Shown: positions 48,268 through 60,432 of the stretch, piece by piece
Layout: each line of letters starts with the position of its first letter
Numbering within the stretch: the first letter of the stretch is position 1
Assembly: GCA_017654935.2 (NCBI GenBank)
Contig: CM065684.1
Coordinates: forward strand, 60,114,286 to 60,178,285
Source of the DNA: Phymorhynchus buccinoides
Lineage: Eukaryota; Mollusca; Gastropoda; Neogastropoda; Raphitomidae
DNA: 64,000 nucleotides
Direction: 5' to 3'
The notes under the pieces: model-generated
The model's database searches: none
What the model saw: only the letters and a program-made list of their open reading frames with translations
Told to the model about the DNA's origin: nothing
Translations under genes and position numbers: made by a program

Positions 48268-49398
48268 AGATTTTCAATGTGAAATGTTGAGGGGGGGTGG
48301 GGGGTGTAAAGTACAAGAAAGATAACCAAACTTCTGACACGGAAGATGACTCAATCATCAATGTGAAATGTTGAGGGGGGGGGGGGGGGTAAAGTACATG
48401 AAAGATAACCAAGCTTCTGACACGGAAGATGACTCAATCATCATTGTGAAATGTTGAGGGGGTGCGTAAAGTACATGAAAGATAACCAAGCTTCTGACAC
48501 GGAAGATGACTCAATCATCAATGTGAAATGTTGAGGGGGTGCGTAAAGTACAAGAAAGATAACCAAGCTTCTGACACGGAAGATGACTCAATCATCATTG
48601 TGAAATGTTGAGGGGGTGCGTAAAGTACATGAAAGATAACCAATCTTCTGACACGGAAGATGACTCAATCATCAATGTGAAATGTTGAGGGGGGGGGGGG
48701 GGGGGGGGGGTAAAGGACAAGAAAGATAACCAAGCTTCTGACACGGAAGATGACTCACATCAATGTGAAATGTTGAGGGGGGGGGGGGGGGGGGGGGGTG
48801 TAAAGTACAAGAAAGATAACCAAGCTTCTGACACGGAAGATGACTCAATCATCATTGTGAAATGTTGAGGGGGTGCGTAAAGTACAAGAAAGATAACCAA
48901 GCTTCTGACACGGAAGATGACTCAATCATCATTGTGAAATGTTGAGGGGGGGTGGGTAAAGTACAAGAAAGATAACCAAACTTCTGACACGGAAGATTAC
49001 TCAATCATCAATGTGAAATGTTGAGGGGGTGCGTAAAGTACAAGAAAGATAACCAAGCTTCTGACACGGAAGATGACTCAATCATCAATGTGAAATGTTG
49101 AGGGGGTGCGTAAAGTACAAGAAAGATAACCAAACTTCTGACACGGAAGATTACTCAATCATCATTGTGAAATGTTGAGGGGGGGCGTAAAGTACAAGAA
49201 AGATAACCAAACTTCTGACACGGAAGATGACTCAATCATCATTGTGAAATGTTGAGGGGGGGTGGGTAAAGTACAAGAAAGATAACCAAACTTCTGACAC
49301 GGAAGATTACTCAATCATCAATGTGAAATGTTGAGGGGGTGCGTAAAGTACAAGAAAGATAACCAAGCTTCCGACACGGAAGATGACTCAATCATCAT
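48268..49398. repeat. ~77-bp minisatellite with hypervariable G-run, about 14 units
   Basis: Unit: CAATGTGAAATGTTGA, G-run, GTAAAGTACAAGAAAGATAA, CCAAGCTTCTGACACGGAAG, ATGACTCAATCAT. The G-run ranges from 5 to about 22 bases while the rest hardly varies. Confidence 0.95.
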
Positions 49399-49415
49399 GA
49401 AACACAACCTACTTC

Positions 49416-49960
49416 ATTGGCCACTGCAATGACCGCCTTTTGCAAGAGTGAATGCCCTTGGTGAGTGGGGGAAGATGCTTGAGTACTGACCAATCTTGCC
49501 AATAACCCTGTTTGAGGCCACTGCAATGACCGCCTTTTGCAAGAGTGAATGCCCTTGGTGAGTGGGGGAAGATGCTTGAGTACTGACCAATCTTGCCAAT
49601 AACCCTGTTTGAGGCCACTGCAATGACCGCCTTTTGCAAGAGTGAATGCCCTTGGTGAGTGGGGGAAGATGCTTGAGTACTGACCAATCTTGCCAATAAC
49701 CCTGTTTGAGGCCACTGCAATGACTGCCTTTTGCAAGAGTGAATGCCCTTGGTGAGTGGGGGAAGATGCTTGAGTACTGACCAATCTTGCCAATAACCCT
49801 GTTTGAGGCCACTGCAATGACCGCCTTTTGCAAGAGTGAATACCCTTGGTGGGTGGGGGAAGATGCTTGAGTACTGACCAATCTTGCCAATAACCCTGTT
49901 TGAGGCCACTGAATGGTTGCCTTTTGCAAGAGTGAATGCCCTTTTGGATACTGACCAACA
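49416..49960. repeat. 97-bp minisatellite, about 6 units
   Basis: Unit: GGCCACTGCAATGACCGCC, TTTTGCAAGAGTGAATGCCC, GTGGGGGAAGATGCTTGAG, TACTGACCAATCTTGCCAAT. The first five are near identical, the last diverged. Directly abuts the 77-bp array. Confidence 0.95.
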
Positions 49961-50363
49961 AGGGCTTCACTCTTGCCATCAAGGGCGTTAATAACCCTAG
50001 TTGCAGTGGCCAATAGAGATCAAAAGCCAATACAGGCAAACCTGAAAACAGTTCTAAAGGGGTAGAGAAACTGCATGCGATGCGATCCAACTGTGACATT
50101 TGTGAGGCATCGTCCAGTTGAACCTAGGCTCTTCAAATGTCAGGTTAATCCTGTTTTCCCCAGTTCAGACACCCTTGGCGTGTTTTGATAGCATTACAGG
50201 AAAAAGGCAGAATCGAACAAAAATTCCTTCAAGTGTCAATATAATCCTTTTTCCAGTTCATACACCCTTGGAAGAATTTGAAGAACTAATGCAGGCATAA
50301 CTGAACACTAAGAGTTGAACCCAAATTCCTTCAAGTCTGGTTGAAACTCACTTGGTTGAAGAG

Positions 50364-50838
50364 TTAACACACTCGGGATGAATGAGCCGGATCCGGCTCA
50401 TGGCTCGCACAACCATTTAGGACGAATGGCCCGGATCCGGCTCACAAGTTTTCAAGGGGTTTTGATTTCTGGCGTGTAACCAGCTTTCCGGTGCAAAGTC
50501 ATAACCTATTTTCAGTTTGCTTTGACCTTGCCTCTCTTGAAATCAACCAATCATTGCAGACTTCCCATTCAGGTTTGGTTCTAGAGGGGTCAAAGATCGG
50601 AATGTGAAATTTTCCTTCTTTCTATGTGTTAGCTGTTTTCGTCAATAGGAGACAAACGACGAACGTATGGAATCTGATATTTTACGATCGTTTAGTGCAT
50701 GGTGTTAGGAATCTTATCTGAAAATATCAGTCCATAACTTTTCTTAACTTTTTTGTGGTGATGGGTTTTCGAACCTAGTCGAATGGCCCGTCCTAAACGG
50801 TTGCAAGGGGAAGCACCGGCCAGTGCCGAGTGAGTTAA
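50364..50838. mobile_element. TTAA MITE family B, copy 2
   Basis: TTAACACACTCGGGATGAAT to GTGCCGAGTGAGTTAA, inserted at the TTAA of a minisatellite unit; a neighbouring unit near 51216-51240 keeps the empty site (AAAGAGTTAACGCAAAC). Confidence 0.9.
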
Positions 50839-51391
50839 TGCAAACATAACCCGGACGCATGCAGAATTGAACACGGGACCCCTTCGAGTGTCAATATAAT
50901 CCTTTTTTTATCAGTTCAGACACCCTTGGAAGAGGTTGAAGAGTCAAGACGCAAAACTGAACACACAGAGAAATGAACCCAGACTCCTTCAAATGTCCAT
51001 GTAGTCCAAACACGCTTGCTGGAAGAAATAACACAAGCAAAACTGAACACGCACAAGAGTTGAAAACAGGACCCTTCAAGTGTCAACATAACCCTTTTTT
51101 CCAATTCACACACCCCTGGAAGAGTTTGAAGAAGTAATGCAGGCAAAACCGGACACACGCAGAATTGAACCCAGGTCTCCTTCAGGTGTCGATGTCTCCA
51201 ATTCAAGCACGCTTGGTTAAAGAGTTAACGCAAACATAACGAGACACACAGATTTGAACCTAGGTACCTCCAAGCGTCGTCAAACTCCTCCGGCTCGACA
51301 CACCAGCTTAAACGCAAATGTAACTGGACACATGCAAGCAAAACTGGCCACACGCAAAAGTTGAACCAAAAGTCCCCTTCAAGTCTCTGGT

Positions 51392-51640
51392 TCAACCCTT
51401 TCACCGCCAGCCATCTTTGAGCCAAAAATGTCCATTAGACTTACTTGGCTACAGAAAAGATTTTGTCTGCAATATTGTGGGATTTCTCTGTGACACATTT
51501 AGAATATACGGTCAATCCTTACTGCCCAAATTTAGGAACACAGTATTATTGAATAACAGACCCTGATTTCAAAGGTTTTAATGACATGGGTATTAAGTAA
51601 TTGTGGTGCAAAAATGCGACATTGGCAGTGAAAGGGATAA
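51392..51640 (-). mobile_element. TTAA MITE family A, copy 6
   Basis: TCAACCCTTTCACCGCCAGC to TTGGCAGTGAAAGGGATAA; inserted in the same degenerate array, 84 bp from the GALNT stop codon. Confidence 0.87.
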
Positions 51641-51723
51641 AACACACTTGGTTGAAGAGTCAACACATAGGCTAGACACATGCACAGAATTGACCCAGGA
51701 CACAGAAGTGAACCCAGGACCCC

Positions 51724-51900
51724 TCAAGTGTCGATGTAGTCCCTCTCCAGGTCAGCGGAGGTCTCCATGGTCAGTGTCCATCGCTGGGTGTCCAGCTGTG
51801 GGTCACACTGTGACACCTGCAGCCCTGTGTGGGCCCACCGGCTGTCCAGGCACTGACCCGTCATGTGGTGGACGATCTGATGGTTCTGGCGAATCCAACG
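51724..51900 (-). CDS. GALNT: GALNT terminal exon: lectin gamma repeat and stop
   Basis: Acceptor (reverse strand) TTGCTTTTCAG|CGTTGG; phase 0; stop TGA at 51724-51726. Encodes R-W-I-R-Q-N-H-Q-I-V-H-H-M, T-G-Q-C-L-D-S and D-T-Q-R-W-T: the gamma repeat with its C-L-D and Q-R-W motifs, plus a 16-residue tail. The last five codons coincide with the degenerate minisatellite that follows. The tail of a LINE ends 7 bp from the CTTTTCAG. Confidence 0.92.
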   Translation of the reverse strand, partial: RWIRQNHQIVHHMTGQCLDSRWAHTGLQVSQCDPQLDTQRWTLTMETSADLERDYIDT

Positions 51901-51906
51901 CTGAAA

Positions 51907-52210
51907 AGCAACAATCAATCAATCAATCAAAACATCTTTATTATCTCTAAAAAGAGAAATTGCGTCCAGGTGCCACGATTATAACATAGACATTGACACT
52001 AAACATGCAATAAAATACATTGAACGGTTATAATATCGCAAAGAAGATTATAGGTATAGAGCACACATGCATTAAAATATTTACAAGGTTAATAAAAACG
52101 CATAAAAATATTAATTTTTTTTAACAAAGTACAATTTAAAATGCAACAAAATGTATGATATCTAATTAAACAAAGATCAAAATCACAGTCAGAAAAGTAT
52201 TGCACACATT
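51907..52210 (-). mobile_element. CR1/Rex-like LINE 3' end abutting the GALNT acceptor
   Basis: Reverse strand ends CCTGGACGCAATTTCTC, TTTTTAGAGATAATAAAG, then (TGAT)n; it corresponds to the 3' end of the LINE at 56410-58234. Severely 5'-truncated, same orientation as GALNT. Confidence 0.75.
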
Positions 52211-53794
<1,584 letters not shown>

Positions 53795-54117
53795 TCCTAG
53801 GCCATACAGCCATAATGGGTAAGGAACGTATGTGTCCAGTTTTCAGTTTTCACTGGTCTCCCCGCTGCGTACAGCCAACACATTCCGATTTCGGAGGAGC
53901 TCAAAGGAGAAAAATTATTTTGAATATTTGATTTGAAAAAAAAAGGCAGAAGAATGGGCCAATAAGTCAGAAAGATAGTAGATTATAGAAAGCAGAGGGA
54001 AAAGGCAGAGTCAAAGAGAGTGGCAGATTAGAGGAAGTTACAAGCACAGAACTTCCAGAAGGTGGGGGAACTATTTTTATGAAAGATCCCCCGGTATCCC
54101 CCCGGGGAGACCCTGAT
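53795..54117 (+). mobile_element. SINE-like composite element, head B plus shared tail
   Basis: Head B (TCCTAGGCCATACAGCC, CCAACACATTCCGATTTCGG) joined to the tail AGAAAGATAGTAGATTATAG, AGAGGAAGTTACAAGCACAG, GGTGGGGGAACTATTT. Lies 46 bp past the GALNT donor at 54163. Confidence 0.8.
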
Positions 54118-54162
54118 TAAATAACATGTTGTTCGTTCGTTCGTTCTTTCTCTCCGTGTCAC

Positions 54163-54279
54163 CTGTTGATCAGAAGACTGGCAGAAGGTAACCACCACAT
54201 ACATCTGTGTTTCCATGGGGTTGACCGACAGACACATGCCATTGCTGACTATGCTGCCCTTACGACGCCACGACCACTC
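54163..54279 (-). CDS. GALNT: GALNT exon: lectin beta repeat
   Basis: Reverse-strand acceptor CTGTCTGTAG|GAGTGG, donor CAACAG|GTGACA; phase 0 on both sides, 39 codons. Starts E-W-S-W-R-R-K-G-S-I-V-S-N-G-M-C-L-S-V and ends F-C-Q-S-S-D-Q-Q. The Q|E-W and Q-Q|R-W motifs straddle the exon borders. The C-L-S in place of C-L-D means the Asp that binds GalNAc is absent in this repeat. Confidence 0.92.
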
Positions 54280-54283
54280 CTAC

Positions 54284-54785
<502 letters not shown>

Positions 54786-55256
54786 AATAAATAATTTCCC
54801 ATTTGTGGAAATGACAAACATTCCTGCATACTGCATATTGTATTCAACGTAGCTATTATTGTGCTAAGCGACGTCTTGTGTATTACACACATTAGGTTTC
54901 AGGGTCATGTCTTTCTTTTCCATCTGAGGGTGTAATGCTATCATTAACATCTTTATTGATCATACCACCATGTCTTTCTTGCTGGCTAAAAATCATCCCT
55001 TTGTCATTGTTAATAACTATGTGACTGTTCCCCCTTCCCCCATTTTCCACGCGTGTGTGTGTGTGTGTGCGCGTGTGCGTGCGTGTGTGTGCATGTATGT
55101 ACAGGTTTGCGCGTGTAGTTTGTGAATTTTCATGTACTTGTTATTTGATTTCTGTTTTGTTATGGATGGCTTGATGTAAAAAAGCATACTGTAATGCTTT
55201 TTCGATGTCCATCTGAAAACAAAATGTTGACTTGACCTGACTTGACACACACACAC
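54786..55256. other. Intron sequence, no exon seen
   Basis: Contains a GT tract at 55053-55092; nothing else recognised. Confidence 0.5.
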
Positions 55257-55383
55257 CTGTGATTCTTTGTTCAGGGTACATGGCCTGAGTTTAGCGATGA
55301 CCGGCAGCTGACCAACGTCTAGATCCAGACAGCCCACCCCTTGCTGGAACTTCCCATAGCCAACCTCATCACTGACCGGCAAT
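55257..55383 (-). CDS. GALNT: GALNT exon: lectin alpha repeat
   Basis: Reverse-strand acceptor TGTCCTTTCAG|ATTG, donor GAATCACAG|GTGTGT; phase 2 in, phase 0 out. Encodes L-P-V-S-D-E-V-G-Y-G-K-F-Q-Q-G-V-G-C-L-D, then A-K-L-R-P-C-T-L-N-K-E-S-Q. This is the linker into the lectin domain and the alpha repeat with an intact C-L-D, compare F-G-A-L-Q-Q-G-T-N-C-L-D in GALNT2. Confidence 0.92.
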
Positions 55384-56398
55384 CTGAAAGGACAGCAAAC
55401 TTTTGTTTTATTAAATGCCATATATTCCGGCCTTCTTCTTCTTCTTGTTCTTCGTTTTCTTTATGTATTTTGAATAGTTGTGGATCTTTGATTGTTCGTA
55501 TGTGTTTATTTCCAAGATTTTGTCATTTATTTCTTTTTCAATTTTGTTTTTATATTTATATGTTCGTCTGTTTGCTTGCTTTTGCGTACGTCAAATTTGA
55601 CACATTGTTGTGTTGTGTCATTTTGCATGTTCCTGGTTTTTTTGGTATAGATGGCAAAATGAAAAGAAGCTTGTGTTACTTTTTTTTTTTACTATCTGAA
55701 ATCGTTAAACGAGATTCATTCGTTCGTTCATTCGTTCCCAGGCCATACGGCCATAATGGGTGCAATACGCATGTATCCAGTCTCGGCTTTCACTGGTCTC
55801 CCCGCTGTATTCAGCAGACACATTCTGATTTTGGAGGAATGTCCAGCCTACAACATGCCCCAGGGGTTACGGCGCATGCCTTAATTACCTGCAGAAAATG
55901 TTTTGGGGTCAGCAACATGGCACTCTCAGCCGAAAAGTCACAAAAGAAACAGAAACAAAACAGGTTAAAATTGCTGTGCTCTGTCAGTGATCCAATACGA
56001 TGCCTGCTTGACGACCTTCTCTTTTTCTTCTTCTGCGTTCCCAGGCCATATGACCATGAGTGAAATACCAATGTGTCCAGTTTTCAGTTTTCAATGGCCT
56101 CCCCGCTGCATTCAGCCAACACATTCCTATTCCTGAGGAATGAAAGCCTTTGTGTTTTGCTTTGTGTTTATTACTATAGTTATTGTTGTCTAAAGTTAAC
56201 TTTGCAAGCGCTCTGAGCTCTTTGGAGAAAGAGTGCAACAAATATCCATTATTATTATTATTATTATTATTTAAAACTACAAGGCAGTACCCAAAAAGGG
56301 GAATTGATGCAACTGGGTTCTCTACAACCAGTACAAGCGTCATACAAAGCATGTACACAAAACGTATACAGTGTGAACAAGCTATTTTAAGTGCTGGC
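55384..56398. other. Intron with two SINE head-B fragments
   Basis: 55735-55850 and 56028-56130 both repeat CCCAGGCCATA(C/T)G, CCATAATGG or CCATGAGTG, TTTCA(C/A)TGG(T/C)CTCCCCGCTG and ACACATTC. (ATT)n at about 56248-56270. No exon seen. Confidence 0.6.
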
Positions 56399-56409
56399 TT
56401 AACCTCTTC

Positions 56410-58234
56410 AAATCAAATCAAATCATCTTTTATTATCTCATAACTGAGAAATTGCAGCCAGGTGCACATAAGAAAAACAACAATAAACACATTTATCAAC
56501 AATGAAATAATATAAACTAATAACTAATAACACTGCAATATTGTAATTAACAAACTGGACGAATACGAATACAAATTCAATCCCAAGGGGATGGACAGGC
56601 TGCTCAGCAAAACAATCACTCGATGCAGTGCATTAAGAGTTCAACGGATGAATTGATCTTGGTAAGAAAGTTTTCTGTGCTCTTATTTTCAGTTTTAGAG
56701 TTCTGTATCGACGGCCCGATGGTAATACTTCATAGTATTTTGCCAGAACATGACTGTTATTATTAAGAATTTTCCTGGCTTTCTTGACTACTTGTCTGTC
56801 ATACAACTCTTGCATACCACTCTGCCTTGCACCCACAACCTTACTGCACACATTCACCATATCACTCAACACGCGTTTACTTTTTACACTCAAGCTTCCA
56901 TACCAACAGATAAATGACACAGTAAGAACAGATTCAATGCAACATCAGTAGTAGGTTTGAAGAATATCTGAACAGACACCAATATTCCTTAGCCTCTGTA
57001 AACAAAAGATCCTGGACTGACTCTTCTTATGTATATGCTCAATGTGTTTATCAAAAGTAAGTTTCTTGTCTAAAACTGTGCCTAGGTATTTGTACTCATC
57101 AATTCTTTCAACCGTTTCACCATCAATTTCCAAATGTGGCACTGGCACTGGGTTTCTACGAAAATCTACAAGCAGTTCTTTTGTTTTAGCAACATTTAAA
57201 TCCAGATAATTATCTTTGCACCATGAACAAAACCTTTTGACTTCACTGAAGTACACAGAATCAGAGTTTGACAAATCTTCGATGGCAGAATCATCTGAGT
57301 ATTTAATGGCAGGTGTTTCTTCAGTGCCTCTACAGTCATTTGTGTACAATGTAAAAAGAACTGGGGACAAAACTGTTCCTTGGGGGGCACCTGTAGAAGT
57401 GGAACGTTCTGAGGAGATTGCAGATTGAAAGCGGACAGACTGAGTTCTATTGCGTAGGAAATTGGTTATCCACAGAATGAGCTTGGGGTTAACATTCAGG
57501 TCTAGTAGTTTCTGGGCCAGTAGATGGGGCTGTATTGTATTGAAGGCAGAGGAGAAATCGATGAATAAAATACGAACAAAAGAGTTGGGGGTATTTAAGT
57601 GAAGAAAGGCATTGTGAAGAAGGGTCAGTATGGCATCGTCTGTTCCTCTACACCGTTTGTAGGCAAACTGAAAGGGGTCAAGGAGTAGGTTAGTAAAAGA
57701 AAGAAGGCGATGAAGGATGATCTTTTCAAAACATTTCATGGCAATAGATGTTAAGGCAACAGGGCGGTAATCGTTCAGTGTGGCAGGGTTCTTTTTCTTA
57801 GGGACAGGAGTAACTGTAGAATTTTTCCAGATACATGGTACAACACAATCACGTAAAGACCAGTTAAATAGAGAGCAAAACACACCACACAATTGAGAAC
57901 AGCATGCTTTCAACAATCTTCCACACACATTATCTGGTCCCACAGCTTTCCTCACATTTAGTTTCTGAAATATGGATTGAACATCTCTTTCTTGAACCTC
58001 AAATTCATGATCTTCATTTGCATTGATAATTTTTTCTCTTAACTGTGACGTTACCCCGTTTAGATCTCCCTCTAGATCATTTCTTTCAAACCGACAATAA
58101 AAGTCATTTAGCTCATTAGAAAAATCCTTCTGTTCTTCTCTTGTCATTTGGCAATTTGCTGTTCGTTTCTTTGATTGGCCAGTTAGAGTTCGAAGTCCAT
58201 CCCATGCATCTAACTGACCACGACATATACCCAA
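56410..58234 (-). mobile_element. CR1/Rex-type LINE, 5'-truncated, one in-frame stop
   Basis: A 429-codon frame (58234-56948) ends at TGA 56945-56947 and continues in the same frame to about 56633, so a single nonsense codon separates them. RT motifs in order: K-A-V-G-P-D-N-V, N-D-Y-R-P-V-A-L-T-S, F-I-D-F-S-S-A-F-N-T-I, S-T-G-A-P-Q-G-T-V-L-S-P, Y-S-D-D (catalytic) and K-T-K-E-L-L-V-D-F-R-R. The endonuclease domain is missing. The 3' end is ATAATAAAAGATG then (ATTTG)n at 56410-56432. Otherwise well preserved, so a fairly recent insertion. Confidence 0.9.
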
Positions 58235-58369
58235 ATCCTCTATAAAGCTTCAGTATTTGCCGCTGACGTTTATATATGTCGGCGCTCAGCCACGATTTTG
58301 CCGCACTAAAAAAACATGCGGCAAAGAGGCAGCACAGAGGCATGTAATGGACGGCACTGAAAGGGTTAA
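58230..58369. mobile_element. TTAA MITE family D, right part, split by the LINE
   Basis: CCTCTATAAAGCTTCAGTA, TTGCCGC... to GGCACTGAAAGGGTTAA. The left end TTAACCTCTTC is at 56399-56409 on the other side of the LINE. It carries only one repeat unit, unlike 17741-18674. Confidence 0.7.
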
Positions 58370-58613
58370 TCCCCTCCCTGCCCAGCCCTGTGTCTACTAC
58401 AGTGTGTGTGATGTCACTGATGATGTCATAGCTTTTGATGTCATAGTCCTGGAATGATGGTTTTTGGCTTTGACAAGTCAGCAAAGATATATCTCTAGAC
58501 CATTTTCTCAGATTGAGTTTAACAGATCTCTTTTAAATTATATAAGAAGAAAATTGATAATTTCTCAGTTTTCCTCTGGCAGTGAAGGGGTTAATGCCTT
58601 TAGCAGTGCTTTG

Positions 58614-58880
58614 TGTTTCATTGCGTCGTTCCTTACTGATCGACAACAGCTAGTTGAAATCAATTCTGTAAGGTCAAAGTTACTCCCGATAAAGTTTGGT
58701 GTTCCCCAGGGATCAGTCTTGGGGCCACTTCTATTTTCAATCTACATTAACGACTTGCCTTTGTACATTAAATGCTGTTGTGAAATGTTTGCTGATGACA
58801 CTTCATTGCAATCTAACAGTACCAGTCCTTTTGAATTAGCAGACAATCTGCAGACCAATGTTAACTGCATAAGGAACTTG
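58614..58880 (+). mobile_element. LINE RT fragment, jockey/CR1 type
   Basis: Frame contains F-L-T-D-R-Q-Q-L-V-E-I, F-G-V-P-Q-G-S-V-L-G-P-L-L-F-S-I-Y-I-N-D-L-P and F-A-D-D-T (catalytic RT motif). Fragment only; antisense to GALNT and about 100 bp from the next exon. Confidence 0.85.
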
Positions 58881-58977
58881 TGCGTCTCTGCACGTGCTTA
58901 CAGGTACGCAAGCATGCGTGTACGAGTGCATGTGTGCACATGTACGTGTGTACAAGTGTCTAAGTACACACACTTAC

Positions 58978-59061
58978 TTCAGCTCTGGGTAGACAGTGTT
59001 CATGTACCAGCGGAAAGTTTTGCACTTTAGACGTTCGCGCAATCTTCTTCTGTCTGAAACA
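58978..59061 (-). CDS. GALNT: GALNT exon: end of catalytic domain and linker
   Basis: Reverse-strand acceptor TTTTTTCTCTCTCCAG|TGTTTC, donor GAGCTGAA|GTAAGTG; phase 2 on both sides. Encodes V-S-D-R-R-R-L-R-E-R-L-K-C-K-T-F-R-W-Y-M-N-T-V-Y-P-E-L, the highly conserved L-K-C-K-x-F-x-W-Y-L-x-N-V-Y-P-E-L block of the family. An alternative AG eight bases further (TTTCAG at 59054) breaks the phase and was not used. Confidence 0.94.
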
Positions 59062-59171
59062 CTGGAGAGAGAAAAAAAAGAGAAACAAAAATACATTATT
59101 TTGTGACAGAAAATAAGAGAAAGAGAGAGAGAGAGGTGGGGGGGGGGGGGGACATTACATCTAAACTGGAA

Positions 59172-59418
59172 TTAACCCTTTCACCACCAACGTCGCATTT
59201 ATGCACCACAATGGTTTAACACCCACGTCACTAAAAAGGCATCAAATCAGGGCCTGTTATCCGAGAACCCTATTTTCTTAATTTTGGGTGGTAAGGATAG
59301 GCCTAATGTTAAGCATGTCACACAGGAATTCCCAGTATTTCAGATCATTATTTTCCTCTTCCCGCTTAAGTTTAATGGTATGGGGGGGCTAAACCATGGC
59401 TGGCGGCGAAAGGGTTAA
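59172..59418 (+). mobile_element. TTAA MITE family A, copy 7
   Basis: TTAACCCTTTCACCACCAAC to GGCTGGCGGCGAAAGGGTTAA; 247 bp with intact TTAA flanks. Confidence 0.9.
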
Positions 59419-60296
59419 TGAAGTGGGAAGGTAGGTATGGTCACTGTCCAATCATCGGTGCTCCTTTATTCAACCTTTCTTCTAATGTCTCCCAACAGCT
59501 TAAAATCCATTGTTAAACTACAGCGTGAAAACGCCAGATCAAGCAGCTACGTGGCAGCATTTTCAGCTCCAGCGACCTTGACCTTTGACCAATGACCATC
59601 TTAGAACTTGGCCTAGATATCCTAATTATCTATTCTCACTTGAAAGTTAACTTTGCATTTTCGCTTGCACAGAGTTCGTTAAGATCGACACGATCGTGAC
59701 TGTTTCAGTTCAAACTCTGATCATAAACTGCTCAGCTAAGAAAAATGTGCTTAAAAGGTGGTGAAATTTAGTGGTCAGATCGTGTCATCGCTGATTAAAT
59801 TCCTCAGTATTAGCCTGAAAACGGTTCATTTTGACCGAGATTGGCGATGTCAACACGCACAGGCTGGAGTTAACGACCAGCCTAACATACGGAAGGGGAA
59901 ACATTCACAAATTAGCCGCAATCGTTGTTTCAGCCGAAGGGGCCAAAGTTGAAGAAAAAAGTAACGGCTTATAACCTGGAAAATACAGCACATGTTGCAG
60001 GTTAAATCATAAGAATGCAATGGATTCCACTGCGTTACAAAATATTAAAAAAAAGCATGCTAGCCTTTATGGTGTGTGTGTGTGTGTGTGTGCGCACGTG
60101 CGTGTGTGTGTATGTGTGCGTACGTGCATGCCTGCGTGTATGTGTGGGTGGTGTGTGTGTGTGTATGTGTATGCCTATTTGCATGTGTGTGAGCGATTAT
60201 TTGTTTTTGTTGTTGAATTCCTTGCTTTTTTATTTTTGTTGTTAAGCGCATAGAGCTCCACATTTGGTGGAGGAGTGCGCTATATAAATGATTCAC

Positions 60297-60329
<33 letters not shown>

Positions 60330-60339
60330 TAAAACTTAC
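59419..60339. other. Intron: MITE end fragment, GT tract, LINE tail
   Basis: 59895-59990 is an end of the ATAAGCCGC MITE type (GGCCAAAGTTGAAG ... AACGGCTTATAA). GT-rich tract 60071-60190. 60218-60330 is a LINE 3' end on the + strand (GCGCTATATAAATGATTC then (ATT)n) that stops about 10 bp from the GALNT donor at 60340. Confidence 0.6.
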
Positions 60340-60432
60340 TCCCCAAAGTTTTGCATTCTGGCTGTGGGGCGGGCGGCATAGAAGAACCGTTTGTACTCAT
60401 CCATCCACACCTCAGCCACCCTCCTTGTGTTC
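60340..60432 (-). CDS. GALNT: GALNT exon: catalytic-domain C-terminal helix region
   Basis: Reverse-strand acceptor GACATGTTTCAG|GAAC, donor TTTGGGGA|GTAAG; phase 2 on both sides. Encodes [22 protein letters not shown], one of the most conserved blocks in the family. The first 22 nt and the acceptor belong to the tandem array at 60411-61738, of which this is the last unit in gene orientation. Confidence 0.95.

Larger units (their letters stand above)
50050..51738 (-). repeat. Degenerate ~95-bp minisatellite downstream of GALNT
   Basis: Roughly 12 diverged units of (A)GTTGAACCCAGG, CCTTCAAGTGTCGATGTAG, TCC, ACACGCTTGGTTGAAGAG, TTAATGCAAACATAAC. The part AAGTGTCGATGTAGTCC is also the end of the GALNT coding sequence (51724-51740), so the array includes the stop codon region. 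Two MITEs sit inside it (50364-50838, 51392-51640). Confidence 0.75.

Noticed and set aside
49395..50099. 234-codon reverse ORF
   Set aside because: Shadow of the 97-bp minisatellite (period 97 = 3n+1, three frames open).
55341..56063. 240-codon forward ORF
   Set aside because: Antisense to the GALNT alpha-repeat exon at its start and then intron/SINE sequence; no conserved motif.
59040..59061. Acceptor at 59054 (TTTCAG) for the GALNT exon
   Set aside because: It leaves a phase mismatch with the previous donor; CTCTCCAG at 59062-59063 fits the phase and restores G-D-V-S-D-R aligned to G-N-I-Q-S-R of GALNT2.
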